NCBI GenBank assembly: GCA_001604275.1
Contig: LVBD01000003.1
Coordinates: 1-64,000, forward strand
Source: Spirochaetales bacterium Spiro_02
Lineage (GTDB): Bacteria > Spirochaetota > Spirochaetia > Sphaerochaetales > Sphaerochaetaceae
DNA: 64,000 bases
Direction: 5' to 3'
Part shown: positions 9,589 through 18,662 of the stretch, piece after piece
Layout of the letters: each line of letters opens with the position of its first letter
How positions within the stretch are numbered: position 1 is the stretch's first letter
The notes under the pieces: generated by a model
What the model was told of the DNA's origin: nothing
What the model saw: only the letters and a program-made list of their open reading frames with translations
The model's database searches: none
Position numbers and translations under genes: made by a program

Positions 9589-10497
9589 TTACGAATTCAG
9601 ATATCCTGCGTTCTTCAGCACGGACGCCATTCCGTCCATCTGCACCGGCGTAGACGGGAGATTGGGCAGATACGGACGGGAAAGATCGCGTCCCAGCAGA
9701 TTTCCCATATCCTTAGTCGCCACAGGAAACGATGACCTGTCCATCTGGAGCCGGATCGGGTTCAATGCGAACTGCGCTTCGCGCGAGGCTTCAAAATCTC
9801 CCGCGACGAACGCATTATAAATAGAGCATACCAGACCAGGCAGGAAATTCGCCGTACAGCACACGGCGCCCACGGCCCCAATGCAAAGTCCGGCATAGAT
9901 CAACGTGTCCTTGCCGCACATGACGCGGAACCCGACGTCGCGGTTTCTTCTAATGAACTCTTCGGTCTGGGTAAGGTCGCCGCTACTGTCTTTCATGCCG
10001 ACGACATTCCCGACCTCATGGGCCAATCGCTGGACCACATCCTGCGAAATGCCATAGCCGGTACGCCCTGGGTTGTTGTACAGTAGCATGGGGACATCCG
10101 GACCGATGCTTTTCGCAATCGTCTCGAAATGTCGGAACAGTTCATCTTCGGAAGGCTTGATGAACATCGGCTGAAGGACGGAAATTCCCGAGCACCCCAT
10201 CGAAACCCCCATTTCGGCGAGACGGATGCATTTTTTGGTCCGGATCGCTCCGATGCCGAAATACACGGGAACTCGACCGGCGACATGGTCGATGACGATG
10301 GACAGAATCTCCTGTTGCTCGTCATCTTCCTGCATATAGAATTCACCGTTCGAACCGGAGACAAGGAGGCCGGACACACCGCCTTCCAATACAAAGTCGA
10401 TGTGCCTGCGCAAAGCTGATTCCAGCACCCGTTCCTGCTCATCGATCGGAGTGACGAGCGGGGGAATGATTCCCCGAAAATTTTCAATAGTATTCAT
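9589..10497 (-). CDS. DHDPS/NAL superfamily aldolase, probably for a keto-deoxy sugar acid
   Basis: A 302-residue TIM-barrel lyase of the dihydrodipicolinate synthase/N-acetylneuraminate lyase superfamily. Visible are GGVSGLLVSGSNGEF, the tyrosine of LLYNNPGRTGYGI and the Schiff-base lysine of VVGMKDSSGD. It is first in the unit with garR and garD, so a plausible job is cleaving 5-keto-4-deoxyglucarate to pyruvate and tartronate semialdehyde, replacing GarL; decarboxylating KdgD is the alternative. I use the ATG at 10497; a GTG three codons upstream is possible. Confidence 0.75.
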   Translation of the reverse strand: MNTIENFRGIIPPLVTPIDEQERVLESALRRHIDFVLEGGVSGLLVSGSNGEFYMQEDDEQQEILSIVIDHVAGRVPVYFGIGAIRTKKCIRLAEMGVSMGCSGISVLQPMFIKPSEDELFRHFETIAKSIGPDVPMLLYNNPGRTGYGISQDVVQRLAHEVGNVVGMKDSSGDLTQTEEFIRRNRDVGFRVMCGKDTLIYAGLCIGAVGAVCCTANFLPGLVCSIYNAFVAGDFEASREAQFALNPIRLQMDRSSFPVATKDMGNLLGRDLSRPYLPNLPSTPVQMDGMASVLKNAGYLNS

Positions 10498-10514
10498 TTT
10501 CCGCACCTAGCTGA

Positions 10515-10543
10515 AGTCTAGTTCAATGGCACAAAAAAGTCAA
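10515..10543 (-). promoter_or_regulatory. Promoter of the aldolase-garR-garD-iclR unit
   Basis: On the minus strand TTGACT (10543-10538) and TAGACT (10520-10515) are separated by 17 bases and lie 18 bases before the aldolase ATG, in an AT-rich stretch. They match the sigma-70 consensus at 5/6 and 4/6 positions. The AT-rich bases up to 10617 hold no gene. Confidence 0.5.
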
Positions 10544-10617
10544 ATACAATTTGATTTATATTGATAATTAAATAAAAAATATAATAGTTTTATAAATTAA
10601 TACTTTCATTTCCGATG

Positions 10618-11682
10618 CTATACAGAAGCACCGGGAAACTGAATGATCGTCTTCAGCATGTTCGCACCATCGCTATCGAATTCGGCAAAAGCCTGCGGAG
10701 CCTTCTGGTAGGGGTATCTGTCGGTGATGATCCCGTCCATACGTAGCTGTCCCGAAGAAATCCGCGAGATCAGCTCTTCGAAATCCGCAGTCAATGCATT
10801 GCGGCTGCCGTAGATGTTGAGTTCCTTCTTCTGGATAACCGTAAAATTGAAATCGAGGGAACGCTTGCTCACTCCGATCAGCACCACCCGACCGCCATAT
10901 GCCGCGGCATCGATGCTCGCCTGGAACGTGGAAGGCAAACCGACCGCCTCGATGACGACATCGAAGCCTCCTGTCTCGGCGGCTCTGTTCTTGAACGAAT
11001 AGATACCGGTAATGTCCCCCACCGCACGTCCCATCGCTTCGGGAGAGGAATTGAGGATCGTTCCGGCATAGGAAAAATGTTCCTGCGCATAATCCAGCTT
11101 GGATTGCATCACGTCGGAAATATAGACCTCGGCGCCGAAAGAGAGCGCCGCATTCGCGGCCAGAACTCCGATGGTTCCCGCTCCGATGACCAGCACCCTG
11201 TCGCCTTGCTTGACGCCTGCACGCTTGACGCCATGATACCCGATGCAGAATGGCTCGACAAGCGCCAGGATTTCCGGAGAAAGTCCTTTGCCGTCGCACA
11301 AGCGATCGATCGGCATGGAGATGTATTCGCACATGGCGCCATCACGCTGACAGCCCATCGTCTGGTTGTCCATGCAAGCGTTCACCAGGCCGCGCTTGCA
11401 ACTGGAGCATGCGTTGCAGTTGAAATAGGGATTGCCGGTCACAAGCATCCCCCTGCGCAGACCTCGATCATTTTTCGGCACGCTCACGATCTCGGCGCTG
11501 AATTCGTGCCCCGGAATGCGCGGATAATCGAAATATGCGAACGTCCCGCGATAGGAGCCGAGGTCGCTGCCGCAGATTCCCACATTGAGGACTTTCAGAA
11601 GGGCCTCTCCTTCCCGAGGTTCCGGCATCGGAATATCGCGGACCTCGATCTGTTTCGGATTTACAATGTATACGGCCTTCAT
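10618..11682 (-). CDS. Zinc-dependent alcohol dehydrogenase (sugar or sugar-acid oxidoreductase)
   Basis: A 354-residue medium-chain dehydrogenase. It has the catalytic-zinc motif PGHEFSAEIV, four structural-zinc cysteines in CNACSSCKRGLVNAC, and the NAD-binding motif VIGAGTIGVLAA. Closest in style to galactitol-phosphate or L-galactonate/L-gulonate 5-dehydrogenases. It lies downstream of the GH105 gene with a strong hairpin between them, so it is probably in the same transcript or partly terminated. A role in oxidising or reducing uronate-derived hexonates is inferred from context only. Confidence 0.75.
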   Translation of the reverse strand: MKAVYIVNPKQIEVRDIPMPEPREGEALLKVLNVGICGSDLGSYRGTFAYFDYPRIPGHEFSAEIVSVPKNDRGLRRGMLVTGNPYFNCNACSSCKRGLVNACMDNQTMGCQRDGAMCEYISMPIDRLCDGKGLSPEILALVEPFCIGYHGVKRAGVKQGDRVLVIGAGTIGVLAANAALSFGAEVYISDVMQSKLDYAQEHFSYAGTILNSSPEAMGRAVGDITGIYSFKNRAAETGGFDVVIEAVGLPSTFQASIDAAAYGGRVVLIGVSKRSLDFNFTVIQKKELNIYGSRNALTADFEELISRISSGQLRMDGIITDRYPYQKAPQAFAEFDSDGANMLKTIIQFPGASV

Positions 11683-11738
11683 ATGCAGTAAATACTCCTA
11701 TATTTTCCGTTTCCCGGGCTTTCGTATCGGACGACCTG

Positions 11739-11764
11739 CGTCCCTCGCGCAATGCGCGGGGACG
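11739..11764 (-). terminator. Strong intercistronic hairpin
   Basis: CGTCCC + CGCGC (11739-11750, one bulged T) pairs with GCGCG + GGGACG (11754-11764) across an AAT loop. It lies between the GH105 gene and the dehydrogenase gene. No T run follows, so it may be an attenuator or an RNA-stability element rather than a full terminator. Confidence 0.5.
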
Positions 11765-11799
11765 TAGTCTACAAGGGGGACGATCGATCGTTTCATCAA

Positions 11800-12984
11800 T
11801 TAGGGAACGAAATCAGGGTCCGTCGGAAGAATGGCGGGGTATTTCTTCTTGAATATCCGCACCTTGGGATAGTCTTGCAGGAGCGCCCCGGCGCTCTGCG
11901 CTTTCAGGTATTCGGCGTACGCCATCATCGCCACTCCGGCTCCTTTCTGTTCATCGGGGACCACCGCTTCGGACAGATAGTACCGTACGCTTCCGTCCCG
12001 CTTGAAATTCCCGTCAGGCCCGAGCCCGGCCCCGACGCACATGCCGTCGAGCGACAGGCAACCGTCCTTGAACACGAACTTGCGGCTTTCCGTTCCAAGC
12101 AACGCTTTCATGGCAGCTTCGGCGTAGCCCTCCGGAAAAAGCCCGAACCTAACTCCTTTCAGCGAGCTGAAGGCAGTCATCAGCGTACCGGTCGTCTCAA
12201 GATAGTTGCCCGGCTCGTCCTTGAGCGCCGTCAGCTGGTAGAACATCCCGCTTTCCGCATCCTGGTACGCCAGCATGCCGTCCATGGCTTTCTTCCACAC
12301 CGCGAACAGCCGATCCTTCAGTGGTTGCCGGTCGGAAGGAAGCAGTTCGTAGACATCCGCCGCGGCCATTAGAAACCAACCGATGGAGCGGGACCAGAAA
12401 TTCGGAGAAAGCCCGGTCCGCTTGTCCGCCCAGAATATCTTTCGGCTTTCATCCCATGCATGGTAGCAGAGTCCGGACGCATCGTCATACAGGTGCCGCA
12501 TGACGGATTCGAACTGGCTGACGATATCCTCATAGCCGTCACCCGAACCAAAATCCCGCTCGTACAAGGCATAGAACGGCAACGCCATGTACAGGCCGTC
12601 GAGCCAGACCTGGTCGGGATAGATCGCCTTATGCCAATAGTTGCCCGCTTTCACCCGCGGCTGTGCCCTCAGCTGATCCATCAGATGGGTCGCCGCGACA
12701 CGATACCTCCGCTCGCCGGTCGTGCGATACAGTAAAAACAGCACACGACCGTTCGGGATGCGATCCAGATTATATTCCGAGCTGTCATAGCCCCGGATGG
12801 AACCGTCAGCTTCGATGTAGCGATCCATGAAAGAGCAAATCGCATCATAATAGAAGCGATCGCCCGTTGCCTCATACATCGCCTGCAAACCGATCAGGAC
12901 ACATCCGTCCTCATAGTTCCACATATTTCTGTCGAACGTTCTGAAAAGCCGTGCATATTCACGGACATACGATTCATACAACAT
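11800..12984 (-). CDS. Glycoside hydrolase family 105, unsaturated rhamnogalacturonyl/galacturonyl hydrolase
   Basis: A 394-residue (alpha/alpha)6-barrel enzyme of the YteR/YesR type, which hydrates and releases the 4,5-unsaturated uronic acid left by pectin lyases. The family hallmark DQVWLDGLYMALPF, with the catalytic aspartate, is present, as are FWSRSIGWFLMAAADV and the barrel helices. There is no signal peptide, so it is cytoplasmic. It starts 58 bases after the binding-protein gene of the ABC importer, which suggests the importer carries unsaturated pectin oligosaccharides. Confidence 0.87.
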   Translation of the reverse strand: MLYESYVREYARLFRTFDRNMWNYEDGCVLIGLQAMYEATGDRFYYDAICSFMDRYIEADGSIRGYDSSEYNLDRIPNGRVLFLLYRTTGERRYRVAATHLMDQLRAQPRVKAGNYWHKAIYPDQVWLDGLYMALPFYALYERDFGSGDGYEDIVSQFESVMRHLYDDASGLCYHAWDESRKIFWADKRTGLSPNFWSRSIGWFLMAAADVYELLPSDRQPLKDRLFAVWKKAMDGMLAYQDAESGMFYQLTALKDEPGNYLETTGTLMTAFSSLKGVRFGLFPEGYAEAAMKALLGTESRKFVFKDGCLSLDGMCVGAGLGPDGNFKRDGSVRYYLSEAVVPDEQKGAGVAMMAYAEYLKAQSAGALLQDYPKVRIFKKKYPAILPTDPDFVP

Positions 12985-13042
12985 AGCAAATATTCCCTAC
13001 AGTCGATTCGGCCGGATTTCTCCGGCCGGGTACAGATGTTCG

Positions 13043-14425
13043 TTATTTCAAAGAGGACAAGTACTCCGCCTGATATCCGTCGATCAGGTCGGCCCATCCT
13101 TTCAGACAAGCCGCAGCGCTCTTGTCGCCCATCAGCACGGCCTGGAAATCCGCGGTCATGGTATCGGTGATGAACGTCGAGAACTCGGCGAGCCAGTACG
13201 GATTATCGATCTGCTTGTAGTTGGGATCGGATAGATAGCTCATGTAAAGCTTCATTTCCGGATCTTCCTTGAACCACTGCTCCTGCTGCACGCCCATGTT
13301 CACGGGCACGCGGCCCTGGACCTGGCACAGCTCGCTTTCAGCCTCCACATCCGTCAGCCGGGACAGCAGCCACAGCGCTCCGGTATAATCCGCATTCGCG
13401 CCCTTGTTCGTGATGCAGTAGATGTTAGGCTGGATTCCGGAAGCGAAATAGTTCCCCTTGTCGTTGGCAAGTACCCGAGCCGCGGCGAAGTTACCCGCGC
13501 CAAGATTCTTCAGATGGGTAGGTTCTGAGGACGAATTGTGGATGATGTACGCAGAAACGCCGGAACCGAATTCGGCTACGATCTGCGAGAAGTTGTTGTT
13601 GACGGAATCGCCGGACACTTCCTTGTTTTTGTAGATATCGGCATATGCATTGAGCGCGTCCACAAATTCGGAACGACGGAGAATGCATTTACCGTTTTCG
13701 TCGAACCAGCTCCCCTCATAGCCGAGACCATCGGTATAGGTCCACAACCACGCCACCAAACTGTCGTACGGACGGACGCCTCGCAGGCTATAGAAATACC
13801 TGGACGAAGCGGGATCTGCGTATTTCTTGCAGTACTCGAGGAATTCGGTCTGCGTCATGGGAGGGTTCCCGATACCAAGCTCGGCGAAGCGCTGCGTGTT
13901 GTACCAAGCGACTTCCTGATTGTAAGCGAAGGGGATTCCATAAAGCTTGCCGTTGCCGATCTTCCGCATGCCGACAAGCAGATTTTCATCGATGCTGTCG
14001 AAATCGGTGATCTGATCCGTATAGTCGTCAAGCGCGATGATCGAATTCTGGGAGATGAACGTCGCGGCGTTGGAGAACCCGAGGCTGACCATGTCGGGCA
14101 TTGTGTCGGTCATGACGGCCATCTGGAACTTCGACTGGAAGTCCGCGAAAGCAAAGCTCGTGTACACCACTTCGTACTTGTCCTGAGAAGCGTTCAGCTT
14201 GGCGAAATACTTCTGGAAGAACGCATCGGACGCAGCATCGGCCGAATGGTACCAGAACTCGATCTTCTGCCGCTTGGCGGTGCTTCTCGCCGGAACGGCG
14301 TTTTCAACCGTGGCGGCTGCGGAAGAAGACCCTGACGTACCGCTCGTCTCGCCCTTGCCGCAAGAGGCGCCCAAAACAAGCAGGACTGCGCAAAGCAACA
14401 TGGTCAATACATGTTTCAATTTCAT
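13043..14425 (-). CDS. Carbohydrate ABC transporter substrate-binding lipoprotein
   Basis: A 460-residue family-1 extracellular solute-binding protein. The N-terminus is a lipoprotein signal (hydrophobic run, then LVLGASC with the lipidation cysteine at residue 23), followed by a Ser/Thr/Ala linker. The mature part shows IEFWYHSADAAS and FNNFSQIVAEFG-like solute-binding features. It follows the two permease genes and precedes GH105. The likely ligand is a pectin-derived oligosaccharide. No ATPase is encoded here, so a shared MsiK-type ATPase is likely. Confidence 0.87.
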   Translation of the reverse strand: MKLKHVLTMLLCAVLLVLGASCGKGETSGTSGSSSAAATVENAVPARSTAKRQKIEFWYHSADAASDAFFQKYFAKLNASQDKYEVVYTSFAFADFQSKFQMAVMTDTMPDMVSLGFSNAATFISQNSIIALDDYTDQITDFDSIDENLLVGMRKIGNGKLYGIPFAYNQEVAWYNTQRFAELGIGNPPMTQTEFLEYCKKYADPASSRYFYSLRGVRPYDSLVAWLWTYTDGLGYEGSWFDENGKCILRRSEFVDALNAYADIYKNKEVSGDSVNNNFSQIVAEFGSGVSAYIIHNSSSEPTHLKNLGAGNFAAARVLANDKGNYFASGIQPNIYCITNKGANADYTGALWLLSRLTDVEAESELCQVQGRVPVNMGVQQEQWFKEDPEMKLYMSYLSDPNYKQIDNPYWLAEFSTFITDTMTADFQAVLMGDKSAAACLKGWADLIDGYQAEYLSSLK

Positions 14426-14471
14426 TTTCTACTCCTCCATTTTCACTTGCGTGAATAATAGTTCCTCGATA

Positions 14472-15326
14472 TCAACCTTTGACCGCGCCGGCTGTCGCAC
14501 CGCCGGTCAAATGTTTCTGTATGAAAGCGAAAATCACGACTACGGGAATCAAGGCGATCACGCATCCGGCGGCCAGCGCCCCGTAATCGGTTCCGTACTC
14601 TCCCTGCAGGACCTTCAGCGCAAGCGGAAGGGTATATTTCTCCTTTCGGGTGATGAACGCGGTCGCATATACATACACGTTCCATGCATTGATGAACGCA
14701 TACGCTCCGGTGGCCACGATGCTAGGCTTCATGACAGGAAGCAGGATGCGGAAGATCGCGCCCAGCAAGGATACGCCGTCAATCATCGCCGCCTCCTCCA
14801 GTTCACGGGGAACTGCGTTGAAGTATCCCATCATCATGAACATGCAGTAGGCCAGATTGGTGCAACTACAGATGATGATGAGGCTCCAGAGATTGTTGAT
14901 CAGATGGAGCTGGTTCATCGTCTGGAATAGCGGAATCATCAAGACAACCGCCGGCAGCATCTGCGTAACCAGCATCAGCACATAGAAGACGCCCTTGCCT
15001 CGGAACTTGTAACGGCTCATCGCATAACCGCTGAGCAGGCTCAGCACGGACACGATCAGCAATGTCGCCACCGCCACGATGGCTGAATTAACGAAGTTGC
15101 GGTCCAACCCGAGGACGGTGAACAGATAGACGAAGTTCTCGAGCGTCGGATGCGACGGCCAATACTTGATCGGAAGCGCGAAGACCTCCGTACTTCCCTT
15201 CAGAGACGTATTGACGATCCAATAGAATGGAAAGAGCATGAAACACAGAAACAGGATCAAAGGAATGCGGAACAGGAAAATCCGGCTTAACCGCTCCCTC
15301 CTCACTCTAGCCAAGGCTCCGGTCAT
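14472..15326 (-). CDS. Carbohydrate ABC transporter permease, MalG type
   Basis: A 284-residue inner-membrane permease with about six membrane segments, starting IFLFRIPLILFLCFMLFPFY, and the cytoplasmic EAA loop (PRELEEAAMIDGVSLLGAIF) that contacts the ATPase. I place the start at the ATG at 15326, which overlaps the stop of the MalF-type gene by four bases (ATGA); longer upstream reading is out of character for the family. It forms the channel together with its neighbour. Confidence 0.88.
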   Translation of the reverse strand: MTGALARVRRERLSRIFLFRIPLILFLCFMLFPFYWIVNTSLKGSTEVFALPIKYWPSHPTLENFVYLFTVLGLDRNFVNSAIVAVATLLIVSVLSLLSGYAMSRYKFRGKGVFYVLMLVTQMLPAVVLMIPLFQTMNQLHLINNLWSLIIICSCTNLAYCMFMMMGYFNAVPRELEEAAMIDGVSLLGAIFRILLPVMKPSIVATGAYAFINAWNVYVYATAFITRKEKYTLPLALKVLQGEYGTDYGALAAGCVIALIPVVVIFAFIQKHLTGGATAGAVKG

Positions 15327-16261
15327 ACGATGCCTCCTTTCCCGAGTTTTCCGTAGCGGATATAGAAGAACGCGCCCAACATCATCAGCAATGTCGAGAT
15401 CGTAGCGAGCGCCGACGCATATCCATAGTTGAAGCTCTCGGAGAAAGTGCGCATGATGTAGAGCGCCAACGTGGTCGTGCCGCGGTTCGGTCCGCCGTCG
15501 GTCAAAGAGATGATCAGGTCGACGGCATTGAAAGTCCATATCGTCCTGAGCAGCGTGGTGATGATGATCGTGTCCTTGATCATGGGGATCGTGATCGCGA
15601 ACATCGTCCGGACGGCGCCCGAACCGTCGATCTTGGCTGATTCATAGATATCCCCGGAAATACCGGCCAGAGCGGACATGTAGCTGATCGTAAAGAACGG
15701 GATCCCGCGCCAGACGTTTGCGATGACCACGGCCGTCAACGCGAGATTCCTGGTGGCGAACCATGAAAGCTTGGTGTCGACCAGTCCGGTCTTCATCAGC
15801 AGGTCGTTGATGACGCCATACGTCTGGCCGAACATCAAATTCCAGATGATACCGACCATCAGCCCGGCCACCGCCCAGGGGATTAGCGCTAGGGCACGGA
15901 CGATCCCTCGCCCACGGAATCTCTTGACCAGCAGATACGCCAGCCAGAATCCGAGAACCGTCTGGATCGCCACACTGAGCAAGACATAGACGATCGTCGT
16001 GCTGATGGTCTTCCAGAACACGGGATCCTGCGTAAAGATCTTAATGAAATTCTCAAATCCAATAAAATGACGCGCGGCCGGCTTAATGGCGTAATACGAT
16101 TCGAAACTCATCCGGAACACGTTGAAAATCGGCCAGAGCATGAAGCAACAGACGAAAATGACGACCGGCGCGAGCAGCAAATACGGCACTGCCAGTCGTT
16201 TGATTCTCTGCAGATTCTGCTTCCGTCGGGCGCCCTGAGCCAAATCCTGGCTGCAATCCAT
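15323..16261 (-). CDS. Carbohydrate ABC transporter permease, MalF type
   Basis: A 312-residue inner-membrane permease. Its first membrane segment is YLLLAPVVIFVCCFMLWPIF and the EAA loop is GDIYESAKIDGSGAVRTMF. GGGGAGG lies 6 bases before the ATG. It is the first gene of the importer-GH105 operon and diverges from the GntR gene across a 363-base AT-rich region with operator-like palindromes. Confidence 0.88.
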   Translation of the reverse strand: MDCSQDLAQGARRKQNLQRIKRLAVPYLLLAPVVIFVCCFMLWPIFNVFRMSFESYYAIKPAARHFIGFENFIKIFTQDPVFWKTISTTIVYVLLSVAIQTVLGFWLAYLLVKRFRGRGIVRALALIPWAVAGLMVGIIWNLMFGQTYGVINDLLMKTGLVDTKLSWFATRNLALTAVVIANVWRGIPFFTISYMSALAGISGDIYESAKIDGSGAVRTMFAITIPMIKDTIIITTLLRTIWTFNAVDLIISLTDGGPNRGTTTLALYIMRTFSESFNYGYASALATISTLLMMLGAFFYIRYGKLGKGGIV

Positions 16262-16306
16262 AACGATCCTCCCCTTGCTTGTTCGCCGTCAGAAAAGTTG
16301 GGTAAT

Positions 16307-16350
16307 TGTTGTATACAACATATGATTAATTACAAACGAAAATTTGTCAA
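16307..16350 (-). promoter_or_regulatory. Promoter of the ABC/GH105 operon with overlapping GntR-type operator
   Basis: On the minus strand TTGACA (16350-16345) is followed after 17 bases by a weak -10, AATCAT (16327-16322). Immediately downstream, over the expected start site, is a perfect 14-base palindrome TGTTGTATACAACA (16307-16320). TTGTATACAA cores are typical for FadR/VanR-branch GntR repressors, and such a gene is encoded divergently. A repressor site covering the start point is the simplest reading. Confidence 0.55.
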
Positions 16351-16483
16351 CAATTTTTTGCTTTTTTTTATGACAATCGCTATTTACATATATATTCAAA
16401 TTAATTATTTATAATATATATAAATATTATTACTATAAGATTTTTTTAATATACAAAGAAAGAAGCAAACTACCATTTTTTAT

Positions 16484-16491
16484 TGTATACA
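16484..16491. promoter_or_regulatory. Second GntR operator core
   Basis: TGTATACA, with flanking TATT and TCA, repeats the core of the palindrome at 16307-16320 and lies 134 bases before the GntR start, upstream of a possible promoter (TTGCTT and TAAGAT). Two matching cores in one divergent region support looping or separate autoregulation. The rest of 16351-16624 is very AT-rich and holds no gene I can see. Confidence 0.45.
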
Positions 16492-16624
16492 TCAGTGAAT
16501 AATTATTTTTTTATTTGCTTTTCGGGGAAAAACCTGTAAGATGGGTCTATACATCGCACGCAACACATAAAAATCAAAAACAGCGGGAACATGTCGGATC
16601 GGCTCGCCATCGGACGGTAATGGT

Positions 16625-17284
16625 ATGACTAGAAAAAAAGATCTCCAATCAATGGTATATGAGAAAATCAGGGACAAAATCATCAACTGCGAATATTCAC
16701 CGGGAACGCTTTTGAAGGAAGATATCCTGAAAGAAGAGTACGCGGTCAGTCGCACCCCCGTGCGAGAGGCATTGGCGAGACTGGAGAACGAGGGGCTGAT
16801 CGTCATCAAACCGAAAAAAGGGATACTCGTTTCACCGATCACGATCGAGGAAGCAAACGAAATCTTCGAAATCCGCGAGCTATTCGAGACATACGCCCTT
16901 CGCGCCTATGGCAGGCAGATCCAATTCTCGATCCTGAAGGACTTCTACGTGCATACTTCCCTGTGCGATCCTGCAACCATCGACAGATTCGAATTCTTCA
17001 AGCTCGACGACGAGATACACCAGATGCTGCTCGATCCGGTCAAGAACACGTACATCCACAGGACGTACGAAACGATCCTGGCGCAGAACAACAGGCTCAG
17101 ATATATTACCGGCAGCATAGACGAGAACAGGATAGCCGAGACGAAGAAAGAGCATCTCCTCTTTCTCAAATCTTGCATCGACAACGACTGGGAGAGCGCC
17201 GAGTACTATCTCAGGGATCATTTGAGGAAATCGAGGACCACAGTATTCAACTATCTGCTAACGAATCAGGGCAGCGAGGGATAG
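16625..17284 (+). CDS. GntR family transcriptional regulator (FadR/FCD subfamily)
   Basis: A 219-residue regulator. The N-terminal winged helix is clear (MVYEKIRDKIINCEYSPGT ... VSRTPVREALARLENEGLI), followed by an all-helical FCD ligand-binding domain (EIFEIRELFETYALR ... HLLFLKSCIDNDWESAEYYL). It is transcribed divergently from the importer operon and probably represses it from the TGTATACA sites. Its last 19 bases overlap the end of the convergent serine hydrolase gene. Ligand unknown, likely a sugar acid or oligosaccharide. Confidence 0.9.
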   Translation: MTRKKDLQSMVYEKIRDKIINCEYSPGTLLKEDILKEEYAVSRTPVREALARLENEGLIVIKPKKGILVSPITIEEANEIFEIRELFETYALRAYGRQIQFSILKDFYVHTSLCDPATIDRFEFFKLDDEIHQMLLDPVKNTYIHRTYETILAQNNRLRYITGSIDENRIAETKKEHLLFLKSCIDNDWESAEYYLRDHLRKSRTTVFNYLLTNQGSEG

Positions 17285-18660
17285 CAACCGGACAACGCTT
17301 CAGTGCCGAACTCACCGACCACTTTGAGGTAGAAAGTCGGAAGTTCATGACGGCAAGCGACTTCGAACACAACCTTTCCAAGGATCCTTCCAAGGCTCTG
17401 TACCTCGATGACGCAGGTAGCCTCGTCGGACCATGCGCAGGAGGCCACGCATTCCTGCCCTGCCAGCAACTCACATCGTGTCGGAACGTTGCGGCCGAGG
17501 CCGAAGGTAATCCGATCCTCCGACCCGTCGCGAAAAAGGAGCGTAGCCTCCCCGCTATCTATTCCGAACGACAGGCGAACGCTCGCAAGAGCTCCGTCGG
17601 TACGATACGTCCGGCCGGAGAGGTTCGTCTCCCGCTTCGCATGCGACAGGCCGGAGCGATGCCGCAGCATCCGCTCCTTCGGTTCCGCTTGCGTGCCAGC
17701 CTTGCCGGCGGACAGGGAAATCACCGTCTCGAGCAACAAGCTTTCATCTCCCTGCAATCCTTCCGTATCCGCCGTCGTCACGGCCAGAAAATTCCGATCG
17801 GGCATGGCGATCGCGAACTGCCCGCCCATGCCGTACATGCACCAGCCACCGTCCGCAAGCGTCCAGAACTGCCAGCCGTATCCGGAAAAAGCGGGAAGCC
17901 GGAAGTCGCCGGTAGAGATGTCCATCCGTCGGGAACAAGCCGAGGCGAGATAGGTTGCCGGGACGATATTACTGTAGGCGATCGCATGGAGAACCTTCAT
18001 CAAATCGTACGGACGAAGACTCAATCCCGAGCCGCCCATCGGAAGTCCTTGCGGATCCGCCATCCAGGATATGTCATGGATTCCCAGCGGGGAAAACAAC
18101 TTGAGCGACAGATATTCCACAAGCGGCATTCCTCCCACCCGTTCGACCAATGCGGCGAGTACATGACTGGAACTCGTGTCGTACTTGAAAATCGTGCCGG
18201 GCCGATGATCCGGCGGCACGGTGAAAAACGATCCCGCATAGTCATCTGCATAGACCGTGCGACCATCCAGAAATCGCTTGTATGTCGTCCTGCTATGGCA
18301 GGTGGACATCGAGAGCATGTGCTCGATCGTAGTCTCGTTCAGCCATGGATGAACATTTTCCGGCACCTTGTCAGGAAAATAGTCCACGATTCTATCAGAA
18401 AGCCGTAGCGATCCGTCCTCCAGCAGGAAGCCGATGGCCAGCGAGACGAAACTTTTCGAAATCGAATACAGCCGATGGAGATTCTCCCGCTTCCAAGGAG
18501 CGTAGTAGTTCTCGTATACAAGTTTTCCATTCCGAGCGATCAAGAGCGCATGCAATGGCACGCCTCTGGAATCGAGATAATCCAGCGCATGTTCGATGTC
18601 AAAGGATGAAAGGCCTTCCTGTTGCGGAGTGCTTCGTTCCATGTCGTATTGTGCGGCCAT
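17266..18660 (-). CDS. Serine hydrolase, beta-lactamase/class C esterase family
   Basis: A 464-residue protein of the beta-lactamase superfamily. The S-x-x-K motif is SISK within YSISKSFVSLAIGF, and YDTSSSHVL provides the expected second motif. There is no signal peptide. Its AAGGAG site overlaps the stop of the preceding enolase-superfamily gene, so translation is coupled. Family members are mainly esterases or amidases; with these neighbours removal of ester groups from plant oligosaccharides is possible but not shown. Its C-terminal ~130 residues are outside the core fold and unrecognised. Confidence 0.75.
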   Translation of the reverse strand: MAAQYDMERSTPQQEGLSSFDIEHALDYLDSRGVPLHALLIARNGKLVYENYYAPWKRENLHRLYSISKSFVSLAIGFLLEDGSLRLSDRIVDYFPDKVPENVHPWLNETTIEHMLSMSTCHSRTTYKRFLDGRTVYADDYAGSFFTVPPDHRPGTIFKYDTSSSHVLAALVERVGGMPLVEYLSLKLFSPLGIHDISWMADPQGLPMGGSGLSLRPYDLMKVLHAIAYSNIVPATYLASACSRRMDISTGDFRLPAFSGYGWQFWTLADGGWCMYGMGGQFAIAMPDRNFLAVTTADTEGLQGDESLLLETVISLSAGKAGTQAEPKERMLRHRSGLSHAKRETNLSGRTYRTDGALASVRLSFGIDSGEATLLFRDGSEDRITFGLGRNVPTRCELLAGQECVASCAWSDEATCVIEVQSLGRILGKVVFEVACRHELPTFYLKVVGEFGTEALSGCYPSLP

Positions 18661-18662
18661 GT

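Noticed and set aside
16963-18408. 481-codon plus-strand frame running from within the GntR gene into the serine hydrolase region
   Set aside because: It crosses two real genes in the wrong frame and has an Arg/Gln-rich composition typical of shadows.
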